Assembly (NCBI GenBank): GCA_963920705.1
Contig: OY987230.1
Coordinates: 10,069,320 to 10,133,319, forward strand
Origin: Odiellus spinosus
Taxonomy: Eukaryota; Arthropoda; Arachnida; Opiliones; Phalangiidae
DNA: 64,000 bases
Reading direction: 5' to 3'
The position numbers were made by a program, and so were the translations under genes. Every line of letters begins with the position of its first letter. Position 1 is the stretch's first letter. Shown one piece after another: positions 46,938 to 58,555 of this stretch. A model generated the notes under the pieces. That model had not been told where the DNA came from, ran no database searches, and saw only the letters and a program-made list of their open reading frames with translations.

Positions 46938-49900
46938 ATGGTAATGCATGCGAGGAAACACTTAAGGCTCGATGGGTTAGTTGCGTCAAGTGAAATCTTC
47001 AAATTCTCATGTCATTGCCACTTTGCCAGATCATAGCCCTAGGCCTAGTTTGCCTTGTAAAAGCCTCTCTCTGAACTTCTTCGTTTTGTATATGAATATA
47101 TTAATGAAATACGTCGGTCCTAGGCTTAAATTAATCAAAGTGTTCCCTTTTTGTACAGTTCTAAACTTCTAATTAGCGTTATTTACCCCAAATCCCCGAA
47201 GTTATAAGAAATTTCAATAGTTTTTTCTTTTGCAGGTACTTTGATAGGAACCAAACCCATTCCTATGAGGTGAGGATGTTCATCTTGACACTGTCTTTAA
47301 ATAAAATAACTAATGCAGTAACAACAATAAGTAACCAAGAATTCGTCTGAGGGTTGGGCAAAGTTCATCTTTAACTCCTTGGTCATTCTTTTATTGGAAG
47401 CTGGTTTTGAAATAGAAGAAACACATAGTTGCGTCAGAATGTAGTTAATTGACTTAATGATAGTGTAAAGTTTAGCAAAGGAGTGGAAAGCTGAACTTTT
47501 CCTTATCTAATACATTGTAAATTTTCCACTTTCTGCATACCAATCTTGAGTTCTATTTAGACAATCATAGTTAAATCTGTTATACTAAAATGTAAGACTT
47601 AAACTTTCAGTTTCTTGTACTTCATGTTTACTAATTAACAGAATTCTGGTGGGAAGTACTCAAAGTCACCATTTGGTGACAGTTGCAACGATAAGTCCCC
47701 TGCTGCAGAAAACGCAGCATCAATGGCGGCTGCCATGGACAGCCCAGAGAATAGTCGCAGGCCAAGCCCCCGGTATCTGCACAAGGCCTCGTACACGCAG
47801 CGTCTTAAAGAGAGGGACCATCATCACGAAGTCAAATCACCTATGTCTAAGGAGAGAAACCGGTCACGAGACCATTCCCATCATCATTCTTCATCCTCGT
47901 CAGCGCAACATCATGGGCAGCAGTCCAATTCTACTCCAGGCTCCTCCAGAAAACAAAGTAGCTCTAGTACCTCAGAAACTTCTACCAGTAACTATGCCAG
48001 AAGTAATCATGACAGGAGTCATGCGGTGGAGGTGAAAATGGTCATTATAGCTTCTTTTATCTTTTCCAGCTTGTATTTAATGCAGAAACTACGTAAATCT
48101 AACGTGTAGACAGTGTGATATATAGATTAGTATCTCCTGAGGGGTTAACCACTTCCATAAACTCTGTACACTGATTATTTAATTCCTTGACTGATTAGGG
48201 CCTTTGGTAATGCTAAATACTTAACTCAGTTATGTTATCAATTTAGTAAGCTACTGGCGTGCACACTGATTATGGGTAGTCATGAGCTCCTTAGTTTGAA
48301 CATTTATCTTATAGCACAAACTAAGACTGAACTGTATCCCTTGCCAAAAATATGCACCTGAAGTGGAGGGGTATCTGAGAACTCTTGGGAGCTTGTATTT
48401 TTGAGTAGTTTTGAAGAGGTTAAGACCTCTTCGAATGATTTGGTTTTGTTTTGGTACGGAGTAACTGTGTGCGTGTGAAGCTAGCTTCTGTATAGTGCAT
48501 TGCTGGTGTTAAAATTAGCTTTGTATATGGGTACGTTATCTGCGTAGTATTCATTAAGCGCTCTTAGAAATTTGGAAATGATGCTATCTTTGTCTCTTGT
48601 AACTGAGCCAGATAATGAAATATACCTTTCCATTAGTTTTGATCGGGTTCAGAAATTTAATAGGTTATTCGGCCCACCCATGTCTGAACAATTTTATGTC
48701 AAAATAATTCTTATCTCAAAGTCTTTAAGCAAATTTAATAAACGTTTGGAAGAATTCAGTATTCATTATAAGAGCTAGATTAACTAAATGCGAGCCATAA
48801 CAAAAAGATGGCTATTGGTTTTTTGAGCAGAGGGTACAATTTTATCGAGGTGTATTATGTCTGTCTCTTGAACATTAGGGGTGCATTCAGTAAATCTTTT
48901 CAGAAAAAACATTGATGTTTTGATAAAGTTATCAATGAACTGTTGACAACAGAACTTCATTGTTGAACTCCACAGCATAGGTTTTACAGGCGCCAAGTCT
49001 TTGGAGAGCATGATTGCGTTATAAAAGACCATTTAGACCCCACCACCCTCTTAACTGCCCCAACTTTCCCACCGCTATATCTATACAAGGCTAGGTAGGG
49101 AAGAAATAAGTGATCACAGCCTTTGAGTATAATGTAGGCAATAATTGATTTACCTCTTGGAAAACTAGCCTAACAAATATTTTGCTCTCGAGGATTGAAT
49201 GTCCAGATATGTTACCTTAAATTTTTTAATACCCTGTTGAATTTTGGTTTTACAGGAACCTGAAAAAGAACGCAAGGGGCAAGTTGGTGACTGGTCGGAG
49301 CACGTTAGTTCATCAGGAAAGAAGTATTATTACAATTGTCGCACAGAAGTTTCTCAATGGGAGAAACCTCGAGAATGGGTAGAATACGAAAAGTGAGAAT
49401 CTCTTTTATAGATTAAATATTCAGTGACATCGCTAGCCTTAACTTTAGCCCACCACCCCACCCCAATTTTAACAAAAATTGCTGGTATTCCCCTCCCCAC
49501 AATATTTATTTAAGCGCCGCCCCTTGACAGAAAACCCTAGCGATGCTATTGTTAATATTTTTTTTTGTTTTTTTGGAATTCTATGTTTAATTTCCAAAGG
49601 GTTCATGGAATCAACAAATCGGCTGAAATTCCAAATAAGTCGAAAGAGAAAAATTCCAGCATTACACCAAATAAAAGCTCGGAAAGACATTCCAACAGTA
49701 ATTCTAGATCTAATACGGCTTCCCGAACTTCTCAACACCATCAACAACACGCGAGTAGTAGTCATCCTCAGCGAGGCAGCCACAGTCACACCCATAGACA
49801 CGATCGTAGCCACCAAAGCGCTTCAAATAGGTAAAGATTTTTGAAGGAAATTTCAACAGAACTATGATTTTTCAATATTTTGTTTTTGTGTTTTAGGTCT

Positions 49901-52900
49901 CACGGGAATGATCAGCGTAATGTTGATCAGGCTTCCTCCGCTTCTTCTTCTTCTTCCAACTCTTCTAATTCTTCAAACTCTTCAGCCAGCGCGATTAGGG
50001 CGAGTGCAGGCACTGCCAGAAACAGTGGTCGAAGAGACGATAACAAACCGGTTTCTCGAAGTGGCGAGACTCCGGTAGAAGTCTCCTCCGATAAACAATC
50101 TGAATCGAGACTGAATGATCACGGGGCCAGTAGTCGGCAAGAAAGTGGTAGTAACCATCATTCTAACTACCATACGCATCATCACAACAGTGGAGGTAAT
50201 TCGTCGAACAAGAGATCTATCGTTAGGAAAGGTACTTATCTATGTTCAGTGAATTTTTTTCTCTTGGTATTTGAAGCTCTCTCGCTTGATCTCAGATTTG
50301 ATACGCACAATATTACCACCCAAGTAGGTGGCTAGAGTTTAATCAGGCTTTGAATTTAATGTGACCAGGAAACCTCAGTGAGAGTATAACTAAGGCAATG
50401 TTCGCTCCAAATTTTAGTTATTGTTTATTATTAATGAAATGTCTAGAAATTATTCGGTCCAGGTAGCCATTTTATAACTTGTTAAGCTCTCCTGACTAAC
50501 CCTGTTCCATTATTGGTTATTGAATTGCTTTTCATTATGACAAAAACTACCTTTATTCGGAAATCACTAAGTATGTCCATTTAAGACAAAAATTTATGCT
50601 TTATCTATTTCATTACTCTCTTGTCTATCCTAAAAACAGTTTTAACTCAGTTTCCTGGTCCCTTTAATGTATTTCGAGAAGGTTTCTGAGCCATTGAGGT
50701 TATTGTAATAAATAATTATTGGTTATGTAATCTTAAATCGGTTTCTCTAGATTTGTCGCAAGATATGGATATTTCTCCCGATTCTAGTTTCATTACTGAA
50801 AATAACAATTTTTCCTCTACTGGGCGAGAAACTCCACGATCTCATCTGTATCATCAGCAACACCTTTCTTCACATCCTCAACAGCAGCAACTACATCAAA
50901 CCCCATTAAGTGGAGCCACTTCAACACCGGGTCGAATGTCTAAGAGTGGCAATGGCAATTTTTACGTTTCCAGTCAGAGCGCCATGACTACGCCTAACCA
51001 ATCTTTAGTATCAATCAATTCGACTGCCAATCCTCAGCTTCTTTCGCCTTCCCAAGTTACGCTGGCCAATTTGCCAAGGTTGATTTCTCAGTTAACCGGT
51101 ACTCGAGGACTACCCAATCTCTCTGAAATGTCTCAACAGGAAGGTGAGCGTACATTTTTCCTATTCGTTGAATCATCCTCAATGCGTGTTAGTGTCCTTC
51201 CTGACACAAATGTCAAAAGTTTATTGCTTTTGTTCCTTGAATTTTAACGAGGATTCCTTGCGTAGCCCTACGTGAAATAAACAGTTAGTTATAAAATTGT
51301 GTATATAGTCAAACAGCAGCTATCAGTATCCAAATGGAACTTTTATTTTTCTGTGAGTGACCTCATTGAAAAGGGGCTAGTTTCTTTCAGATAAGATTGT
51401 ACGTATAATATTCATTCTACTCGTACAGTCTTACCCCTTTATTCTTTGTTCCCTTAAAGTTATTTCGTGTAACCATCAATTAAGATGCGTGCCCCAAGTA
51501 TATAACTGACTTATTTGTAGTACAAAAGCATATCAACATGACGCTTGCGGTGCCAAAAAAATCTGTTTCCCGCACAAATACCATTATTTAGAAAAGCTTT
51601 CTCAAGAATTGGGTCAAGGTCTAAGAGACCAAAGGGTGGTTTCCTTGAAAAAGTTGCAAAAATAAATATTATGAATGGTTCCATTAAAGAAATATCTGGC
51701 AAGGAAGGCTTTGCGTTTAATCTGGTAACTTGACAAACATTTGGAAAATGCCGATACGTGCCATGAGAATGTTGAGCCTCTGATGGTTTGAACTTTCCAT
51801 CCATTGAATTAAAATATGACTATTATATCGGACAACTAACGAGTAGCATTACGCTATGAAACCTCAGGAAAAGCATTGAACTTTTGACAGATATTTTTTG
51901 CACTATCTGCCCATATTTGGAGAGTATCTTTGTTCTTTGAATTGAGCTTCTCGAGATAGGAAATGTCAGTCAAATTGTTACTTTTAAGGGGTGGGTGACC
52001 ACTGTGCACTGTGTCTACTAAAATGTAAAACAATACGGCTTAAAAAAATCCTTTGTTTTGAATCGTTTGCTTTGTTACCTTTAATTCTCCTCCCCCTTCA
52101 CCATTTTTCACATTCTTCGCGATAGAGAGGTAGCATTCCTGCCATTTGTGAATTTTGATTTTGGAGTGTCCATTTGATCATTCAGTGGTCACAGCCCAGT
52201 TTTTAGTTGAATCTAGCGATGACGGTAACTATTAGTCGATTCTAGAAAGCTCGAAACGGAGTCTGGATAAAGGGTCCTTTTTCCTTAAGGAAAGACCAAG
52301 ACATGCCAAAAAAAAAAACTAAATTTGTTAGTTTTCTTGTCTTTTGTCATGTTTCTTCACGAACCGGGACCTTTTTTTATATGATCGAGTTTCTAGATTC
52401 ACCTGTTCTTTTTTGTGTTATAAAATGTAAGAGTGAATAACAAAATTCTCTAGACATTTCATAGGTAGTTCTAATGAAATGTCCAATACTTGAGTAGAAA
52501 AAAAAGTCATAAAATGCTTGATCTGTATCTTTAACCCTTAAATTTAATAAGGGTATCAGATTAGCCGATTCTAAGAGTCAAAGTTATTGCCCTTTAATCC
52601 TTTTTAATTCCACTCTTGAATATCAGTGACCCCACTTAAGTATGAGCTTATGATAAACTTATATATTACGTTCAGTCGAATATTCATGATTAACTTGATT
52701 ATAAAATCAGGCTTTTACTGTTGGTAATTTCGAATTGACGTTAGAGAGTTTAAGAAACCCATAAAAATCATACAACCGACGCGGATGTTTGTCGATCGCC
52801 AACATTTTCATTAACAATTCGTTTAAGAAAAAAACTGAAGCGAAAACGATATTATTCTATTACAGAACAAATGATTCACATTTACGCTCAGAAATTCACT

Positions 52901-55900
52901 AAATATTTTACACTAAGACTAATTCAGGATTAATATATTTGATAGTAAAGAATGTTGGTGGATCACTCTTTGGTTTCACCATGATAAAGTGGGTGCCTCA
53001 AGCGCGCACAATTTTTTAATTGGTTTTAATTGTGATAATCTTTTGAATTGCTTTGAAATTTAAATAGTTTAGAGATATATTTTCATTGATTTTGTTTCAA
53101 ATGACCTGGTTTAACTAAATCAAGAATTTTCCATTTTGTTTTTTTTTTGACACAAACACCAGAGATTGTTGTAGGTATTCACTCTCGAAAATTTTGTGAT
53201 TGATCAACCGCGTTCTCAATCCTGACCTTTATTTCGGAGAAAAAAAGCCAATGCACTCTAGATATTCAAGTCTGATGTATAATTTTTATGGGTTGCTCAA
53301 ACTCTCTTAACAGGAACAAACTCTCTTAACCTAGAAAAGACAGGGAATTTGGAAATTAGCCCAAAAAGTCAGGGAATTTGGAAATTAGCCCAAAAAGTCA
53401 GGGAATTTGGAAATTAGCCCAAAAAGTCAGGGAATTTGGAAATTAGCCCAAAAAGTCAGGGAATTTGGAAATTAGCCCAAAAAGTCAGGGAATTTGGAAA
53501 TTAGCCCAAAAAGTCAGGGAATTTGGAAATTAGCCCAAAAAGTCAGGGAATTTGGAAATTAGCCCAAAAAGTCAGGGAATTTGGAAATTAGCCCAAAAAG
53601 TCAGGGAATTTGGAAATTAGCCCAAAAAGTCAGGGAATTTGGAAATTAGCCCAAAAAGTCAGGGAATTTGGAAATTAGCCCAAAAAGTCAGGGAATTTGG
53701 AAATTAGCCCAAAAAGTCAGGGAATTTGGAAATTAGCCCAAAAAGTCAGGGAATTTGGAAATTAGCCCAAAAAGTCAGGGAATTTGGAAATTAGCCCAAA
53801 AAGTCAGGGAATTTGGAAATTAGCCCAAAAAGTCAGGGAATTTGGAAATTAGCCCAAAAAGTCAGGGAATTTGGAAATTAGCCCAAAAAGTCAGGGAATT
53901 TGGAAATTAGCCCAAAAAGTCAGGGAATTTGGAAATTAGCCCAAAAAGTCAGGGAATTTGGAAATTAGCCCAAAAAGTCAGGGAATTTGAAAATAGCCCA
54001 AATGGTCAGAGAAAATAAATATTTGGTACGTGTCAAGGAACTATTTATGATTGGTTGTAACGTAATTATTATAAAGATTCAAATTTTTTTTCATATTCTG
54101 AGTAAACTATCCTGACCCCGATTGATAAACTATGTCAAATAAAATGTGGGAATTGCCAAAAGCTCGCTCGTAAGAATAAATTAATGAAAAAAATTTTAAA
54201 ATTGGTCAGGAAATTATTTGGAAATGGTCAGGGAAAAGTTAGGGAAATTAACCTCCAAAATTTTGTACGAACCCTGCTTAAAGATATAGACTTGTGTCAT
54301 ATCAAGGCCCCTTTGACAAAAGTCCTCGTGAAAGTATCGTATAGGTATTCTAATGTCTAGAGAAATTTTCTTTACTAACCGTCATTGCTAAGAATTCCTA
54401 TCTGCCAAATCTTGACAGGTAGTGTGAAAAAATTTGAGAAACCACACGCAAAATGTCCTAATCTAAATTCTTTCCCAATTATTTTATCGCACGCAGCCTT
54501 ACAAACTGTTCAGCAAGCTTTGCAGCTCACTAAACAACTTGGTTAGTCTCAAATTTAATACGTTAACGGTTTTCCTATTTATTACCTTGTTTTTACCACT
54601 CTTGTGAAAAAAAAAGTCCCCCCAGATTGGAAAACTTAGTACTGTTTGTTTGGTGGTTTATAAAAAGGTGGCCTAAGTCGTTCTCCCCACGGCGCTTCAT
54701 CAAACCTCGATTCCAAGAACGCTTTAGCCCTATCTCCCGCTCTCCTCTCTGCCACAGCGGCGTTGAGGGATGGGCAAACTGGGAATCAAATCAACTTTTA
54801 TCCTTTAGGATCTGAGGGTGGTCGAATGGATTCAAGCGCGAGAGGGACTGCTGGCTGTTTATCTCCGTCTTCTGATTTCCACTCTCATTCTTCCCGGTAT
54901 TATATCTTTTCGAAAATGTACTTCGTTATTTTTTTCTCTTTTAACAATCTATCCTTATATTTCCAGGCAAACGAGTCCAGCTTCTAGCGGTGGAAGCCCC
55001 ACTAGCGTCAGTGTAACTGTTAATAGTAATTCTTCTAACGTAACCACTTCTGTGGCGGCTGCTATGGCAGCGGCGGCTGCTGCGGCTAATTCCGGAGGTT
55101 CTTTAGCTTCAGCAGTCTCTTTGAAACCATCCACTCCTTCTCTTACACCTTCATTAGCCAATTATTATAGAGAAGATCTAGTAACTCACATTACTGGATG
55201 GCAAGCTGATCACGCGGAGAGACAAGTAACTATTTTTTTTTTTTTTTCTGGAAAATATGCCAAGTTGTAGGGACTAAATCTGGTTTTATTAATTTAGGCA
55301 AGCCGTTACAGCGAAGAAGCTCATAATATAGGTAGTCTTAATTGCACTAGAGTTTCTGCGGAGCTTAAAATGGCTAGATCATTGGTGCGTTTGGCCGAGA
55401 TTCAAGCAACGCTTCAAGAGCAAAGGTTGGTATATATTTATTTATTTCGTAACCTTTCTTAGGGAAAAAAAATCCATAGTGAATCGTTATACTGCTTGGC
55501 CTGGGAAGTTAAAAATCGGGCCTAAGGAAAAAGCCAGGGAATATAATTGTGCCGAAAGGTATGGGGAAAGTCGAGGAATTTTATCACAACTTGCTATCTA
55601 ACCATGACTCGTGATTTGCCGCAGACTCGTTAATGACTAGATATCAAACTTACGATGAATCTGCGTATAAATTTTCTTTTTACTATTGGATTAGTTAGGC
55701 CTGTTTAATTGATGTCGTGGTGCATTCTCACTTGAAGAAGAGTGTTGTTGACTCTCGTTTTGAAAATTTAAAAGAAATCTTTAAAATAAACTAGGGTACA
55801 TTGCTCTTTGTCAGCGTGTACAATGATTTGATACCCATTATTTTGGTTTAGTTTTGAATATAGTCTACTTTTAAGTGTTAATAGCATCATAGATAATGGC

Positions 55901-57082
55901 AATCTAGGTGGCAAAATACTCGAAGAAGTAAAATTTAAAAACTTTTCCTAGGTTCATATTGTTCTGTCATGGGTGGGGGAAAGATTGATGAGGGGCAGGT
56001 GAGCGTATATCAATGCAAGACTGTGTCCTTTCTTTCTTCCTCAGTAGTTAGGGTGCCACCACATATAAGGAATCATAGGCCGTCAGTCTTGAGACTCCAT
56101 TGATTGAGTTATCTCTAGCCTCTGCTTGTAAACTTGAGATTGCTGTTTAAAAAAGTACGAGTTAGAGTAGTTTAGGATAGAGTACTTTTACAAATTACAA
56201 CTCTAGAGTAACGTACCCATTTAAAGACTGGTTTCATCCATAGTATTCAGTGTAATATTCCTGTATTTCAGCTTAACTCGCGAGGTATGTAGGTAATCAT
56301 GAATTCAGCTCTGACTTCTTATATTTCTCTTAAAAAATTGACATTAAATTTTTTATAGATTTAGTCCACGACAATCAGTATTGCCATAGATCAGGGAAAA
56401 CCTACCAAAGTCGTGAAATTTAAAAATTATGCTGAAAGGTCGGTCAAAATTCAGGAATTTAAAAATTATGCTTAAAGTTAGGGGACAATTTGGAGAATTG
56501 GAAAGTTAGGCTAAATGGTTGTGGAAAGTCAGGGAATTGAAAATTAGCCCATAAAGTCAGGGAATTTTATCACAAAAAATATAGTATCCCTGTGAAAGAA
56601 AAAGGAATATAGTGTAGTTATTTGGTCGGGCAAAATGCTCAAAGATGTTCATTGAAAATTTGAGTTAGTCTCATTGTCTCGGAACTTTGTACAGATATAG
56701 GTTAAAGTGCTTCGTGGAACTGATTGCTAGATCATTACGATTAAATGCGATCAAGAGTCATAACCAGAGCAACCAAATTTTTTACCTCTCCCATCAGAAA
56801 CATGAATTCAAGGGAGCCATTAAGGTATTTACAATCCTAGGTGATAGATGTAGATGGGTGGAGTTCTTTCTTGGGCTTTGAGTCAGAATAAAGGAAATTC
56901 AACATGTCCAACATTCTGTCTATATATTAATATATGAATATGCTCTTACCACGGTAACCAACATTTACCTATTGGTTAAATTACTTGTTATTTTTGAAAG
57001 GATATTGTTCCTGAGACAACAAGTGAAGGAGTTAGAGGCCAAAACAAATTGTCGCCAAAACTCTTTCATGATGGACTCATAG
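46938..57082 (+). CDS. WAC: WAC, WW domain adaptor with coiled coil
   Basis: WAC recruits the RNF20/40 ligase to RNA polymerase II for H2B ubiquitination, and also acts in autophagy and Golgi assembly. Twelve exons: 46938-46975, 47236-47269, 47642-48031, 49256-49392, 49600-49830, 49897-50231, 50751-51143, 54497-54541, 54809-54896, 54967-55225, 55298-55425, 57001-57082; 719 residues (human 647). The start [13 protein letters not shown] matches the human opening MVMYARKQ. Then come a Ser/His-rich stretch, a WW domain at about 160-195 ([24 protein letters not shown]), long low-complexity Ser/Gln/His regions, and the conserved C-terminal block ([53 protein letters not shown]) forming the coiled coil and ending NSFMMDS. 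Exons 8-10 join in phase. The link between exons 7 and 8 crosses 3.35 kb and is supported by phase only. Confidence 0.94.
48032..49255. other. WAC intron 3
   Basis: This 1.2-kb intron holds two open frames back to back, 48572-48778 on plus (68 residues) and 48784-49032 on minus (82 residues). Neither resembles a family I know or has clear splice sites. They could be remnants of a mobile element. Confidence 0.35.
51511..52020 (-). pseudogene. Possible antisense coding remnant
   Basis: On the minus strand, about 52020-51860 reads without stops through the phrases [18 protein letters not shown] and [17 protein letters not shown], then meets a stop. A further 97-codon frame follows at 51804-51511. 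The composition looks like real protein, but I recognise no domain. It may be a decayed mobile-element gene or a retrocopy. No product is claimed. Confidence 0.25.
53342..54008. repeat. 29-bp minisatellite, 22 identical units plus one diverged
   Basis: The unit begins AGGGAATTTGGAAATTAGCC and ends CAAAAAGTC. Units follow each other head to tail every 29 bp from 53342; by eye 22 are identical. The 23rd (from 53980) is altered, and the array then dissolves. There are no spacers, so it is not a CRISPR. Each unit has TAG in one frame, so it is not coding. Diverged single units occur at about 54205-54260, 55500-55590 and 56390-56575. Confidence 0.95.
55426..57000. repeat. WAC last intron with dispersed CAGGGAATT units
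   Basis: This 1.6-kb intron has two patches related to the minisatellite unit, about 55500-55590 and 56390-56575. Both end in a phrase like AGTC(A/G)GGGAATTTTATCACAA. In the second patch, variants of AATTTAAAAATTATGCT and AAAATTAGCCCATAAAGTC recur four to five times. No exon is seen. Confidence 0.5.
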
Positions 57083-58524
57083 TTACTAAAAAAATACAAA
57101 TCGAAAGAAACTTTTGCGGTGTACCGATAGGGAAATTTAAACAATTTATAAAAAAAAAAAAAAAAGGCAGAGTGAAACAAAACACAAAAAACTGTGGTGT
57201 ATATGCAATTGGTGACGTTCTTCGTACAAAAGACAAGAAAAAAATGCTCAATGAAAAGGACATTTTAAACTCCTGCATCAGTTAAAAAAATGTAAGTTCG
57301 TCAGGTCTCTTTCTAAATTGTTTTCTTAATTTTTAGTTGCGGACTTGCGGTTATCACCCCAAAGTATTTGTTTAACTTTTTTTGTTTTAACTGTGAATAT
57401 TATACTGCGAATAGATTTTAACGAGCGGGGTTTTAAATATTTTAGTAAGATTTGGTTACCAATGATTTTCTTTTGGTTTTTTTGAGTGATTAAGAATAGG
57501 AATATAAATTATGATTATAAATTCGATTAGTATTATGGGAAAAATTGCAAATTGTAAAATTGTTCTTTTTTTCAATTAATTTATCTGCAGTTCCTTTTTA
57601 ATCTTGCTACCAAAGAAAATAAAAACAAAGTATAGGACTGGCCCCATTCATACTTTTACTTGAGGCGGATAAGGCATTTTAAATAAATTTTATTTAATTC
57701 ACGAAAATTCAATTTTCAATGCTTCTGATCCTCCCGAATGAGCGGAAGTGAATGAAAAAATATATTTCAGATTTTTTGGCAAGAAATTAATTTTTAAAGT
57801 TTTTACTTGCGTAAAAAATATGAAGGATCATACTAATTCCATTTTCAGTACCTCTTTTCTTTAAATTATATTATTTTCTTATTTTTCTAACCTTATTTTT
57901 CACAATCTTAAGTCTATAGAGTAGTTTTAAAGGGAGTTTAAAAACTCAAAATTAGTTTGGATAACCTAATTAGCTTTAGCTGCTAAGGAATTAAGCTGTT
58001 GCAAAAAACAAATAATATTTGAATTTGGTTTATACTCTTATGAATATGAGTCGGAGTTCAACCAGAGGTCTTACAACCTCTTTCAAGAGCAAAATACGTC
58101 ATGAATTCTTAAAGACTCTTCAGTTGAAATTGTCCCTTTAAATAATGATTTCGAAGCCCATTTGCTGTTTTAGAAACAATTGTATTATTTATTAGTTTAA
58201 ATACAGCGTGTTAGCTAAGGCCTGTTGGGGTATGTCCAGGGTATGTTAAACCGCGAATTGAACCAGAAATTAGTGCTATAAAAGTGACACAATGGCCAAT
58301 GAAACTATCTGGTGAACTTATCCACTCCTTGTCCTGTTTGGCTCTCAAGTAGATGTGACCTTAAATTCACCATTTGACCTGAAGTAGCAGTGATCTTTTC
58401 ACAACTCTTATTTCTGACTGAACCCAAATAAACAGATCCCTAATCTTGGTTTAAATCTCTTGGGAAATTCAAAAATTATATTATCATCATCTGTTTAGTG
58501 GAGGAATATTCTTACTGAAAAAGG

Positions 58525-58555
<31 letters not shown>

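Larger units (their letters stand above)
51144..54496. other. WAC intron 7 with minisatellite and antisense coding remnants
   Basis: This is the largest intron (3.35 kb). It contains two minus-strand stretches with coding-like composition, 51804-51511 and about 52020-51860, and the 29-bp tandem array 53342-54008. The flanks of the array carry related CAGGGAAA phrases up to about 54260. Confidence 0.5.

Noticed and set aside
49479..49844. Plus-strand 121-residue frame overlapping WAC exon 5
   Set aside because: It is out of phase with the Ser/His-rich WAC frame, which joins correctly to its neighbours.
53342..54008. Regular 29-bp repeats as a CRISPR array
   Set aside because: The units abut with no spacers, and the host is an animal with introns; it is a minisatellite.
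54627..54815. Additional WAC exon rich in Arg and Pro
   Set aside because: It has no proper acceptor, lies wholly in intron 8 and is not needed for phase; an alternative exon remains possible but unsupported.
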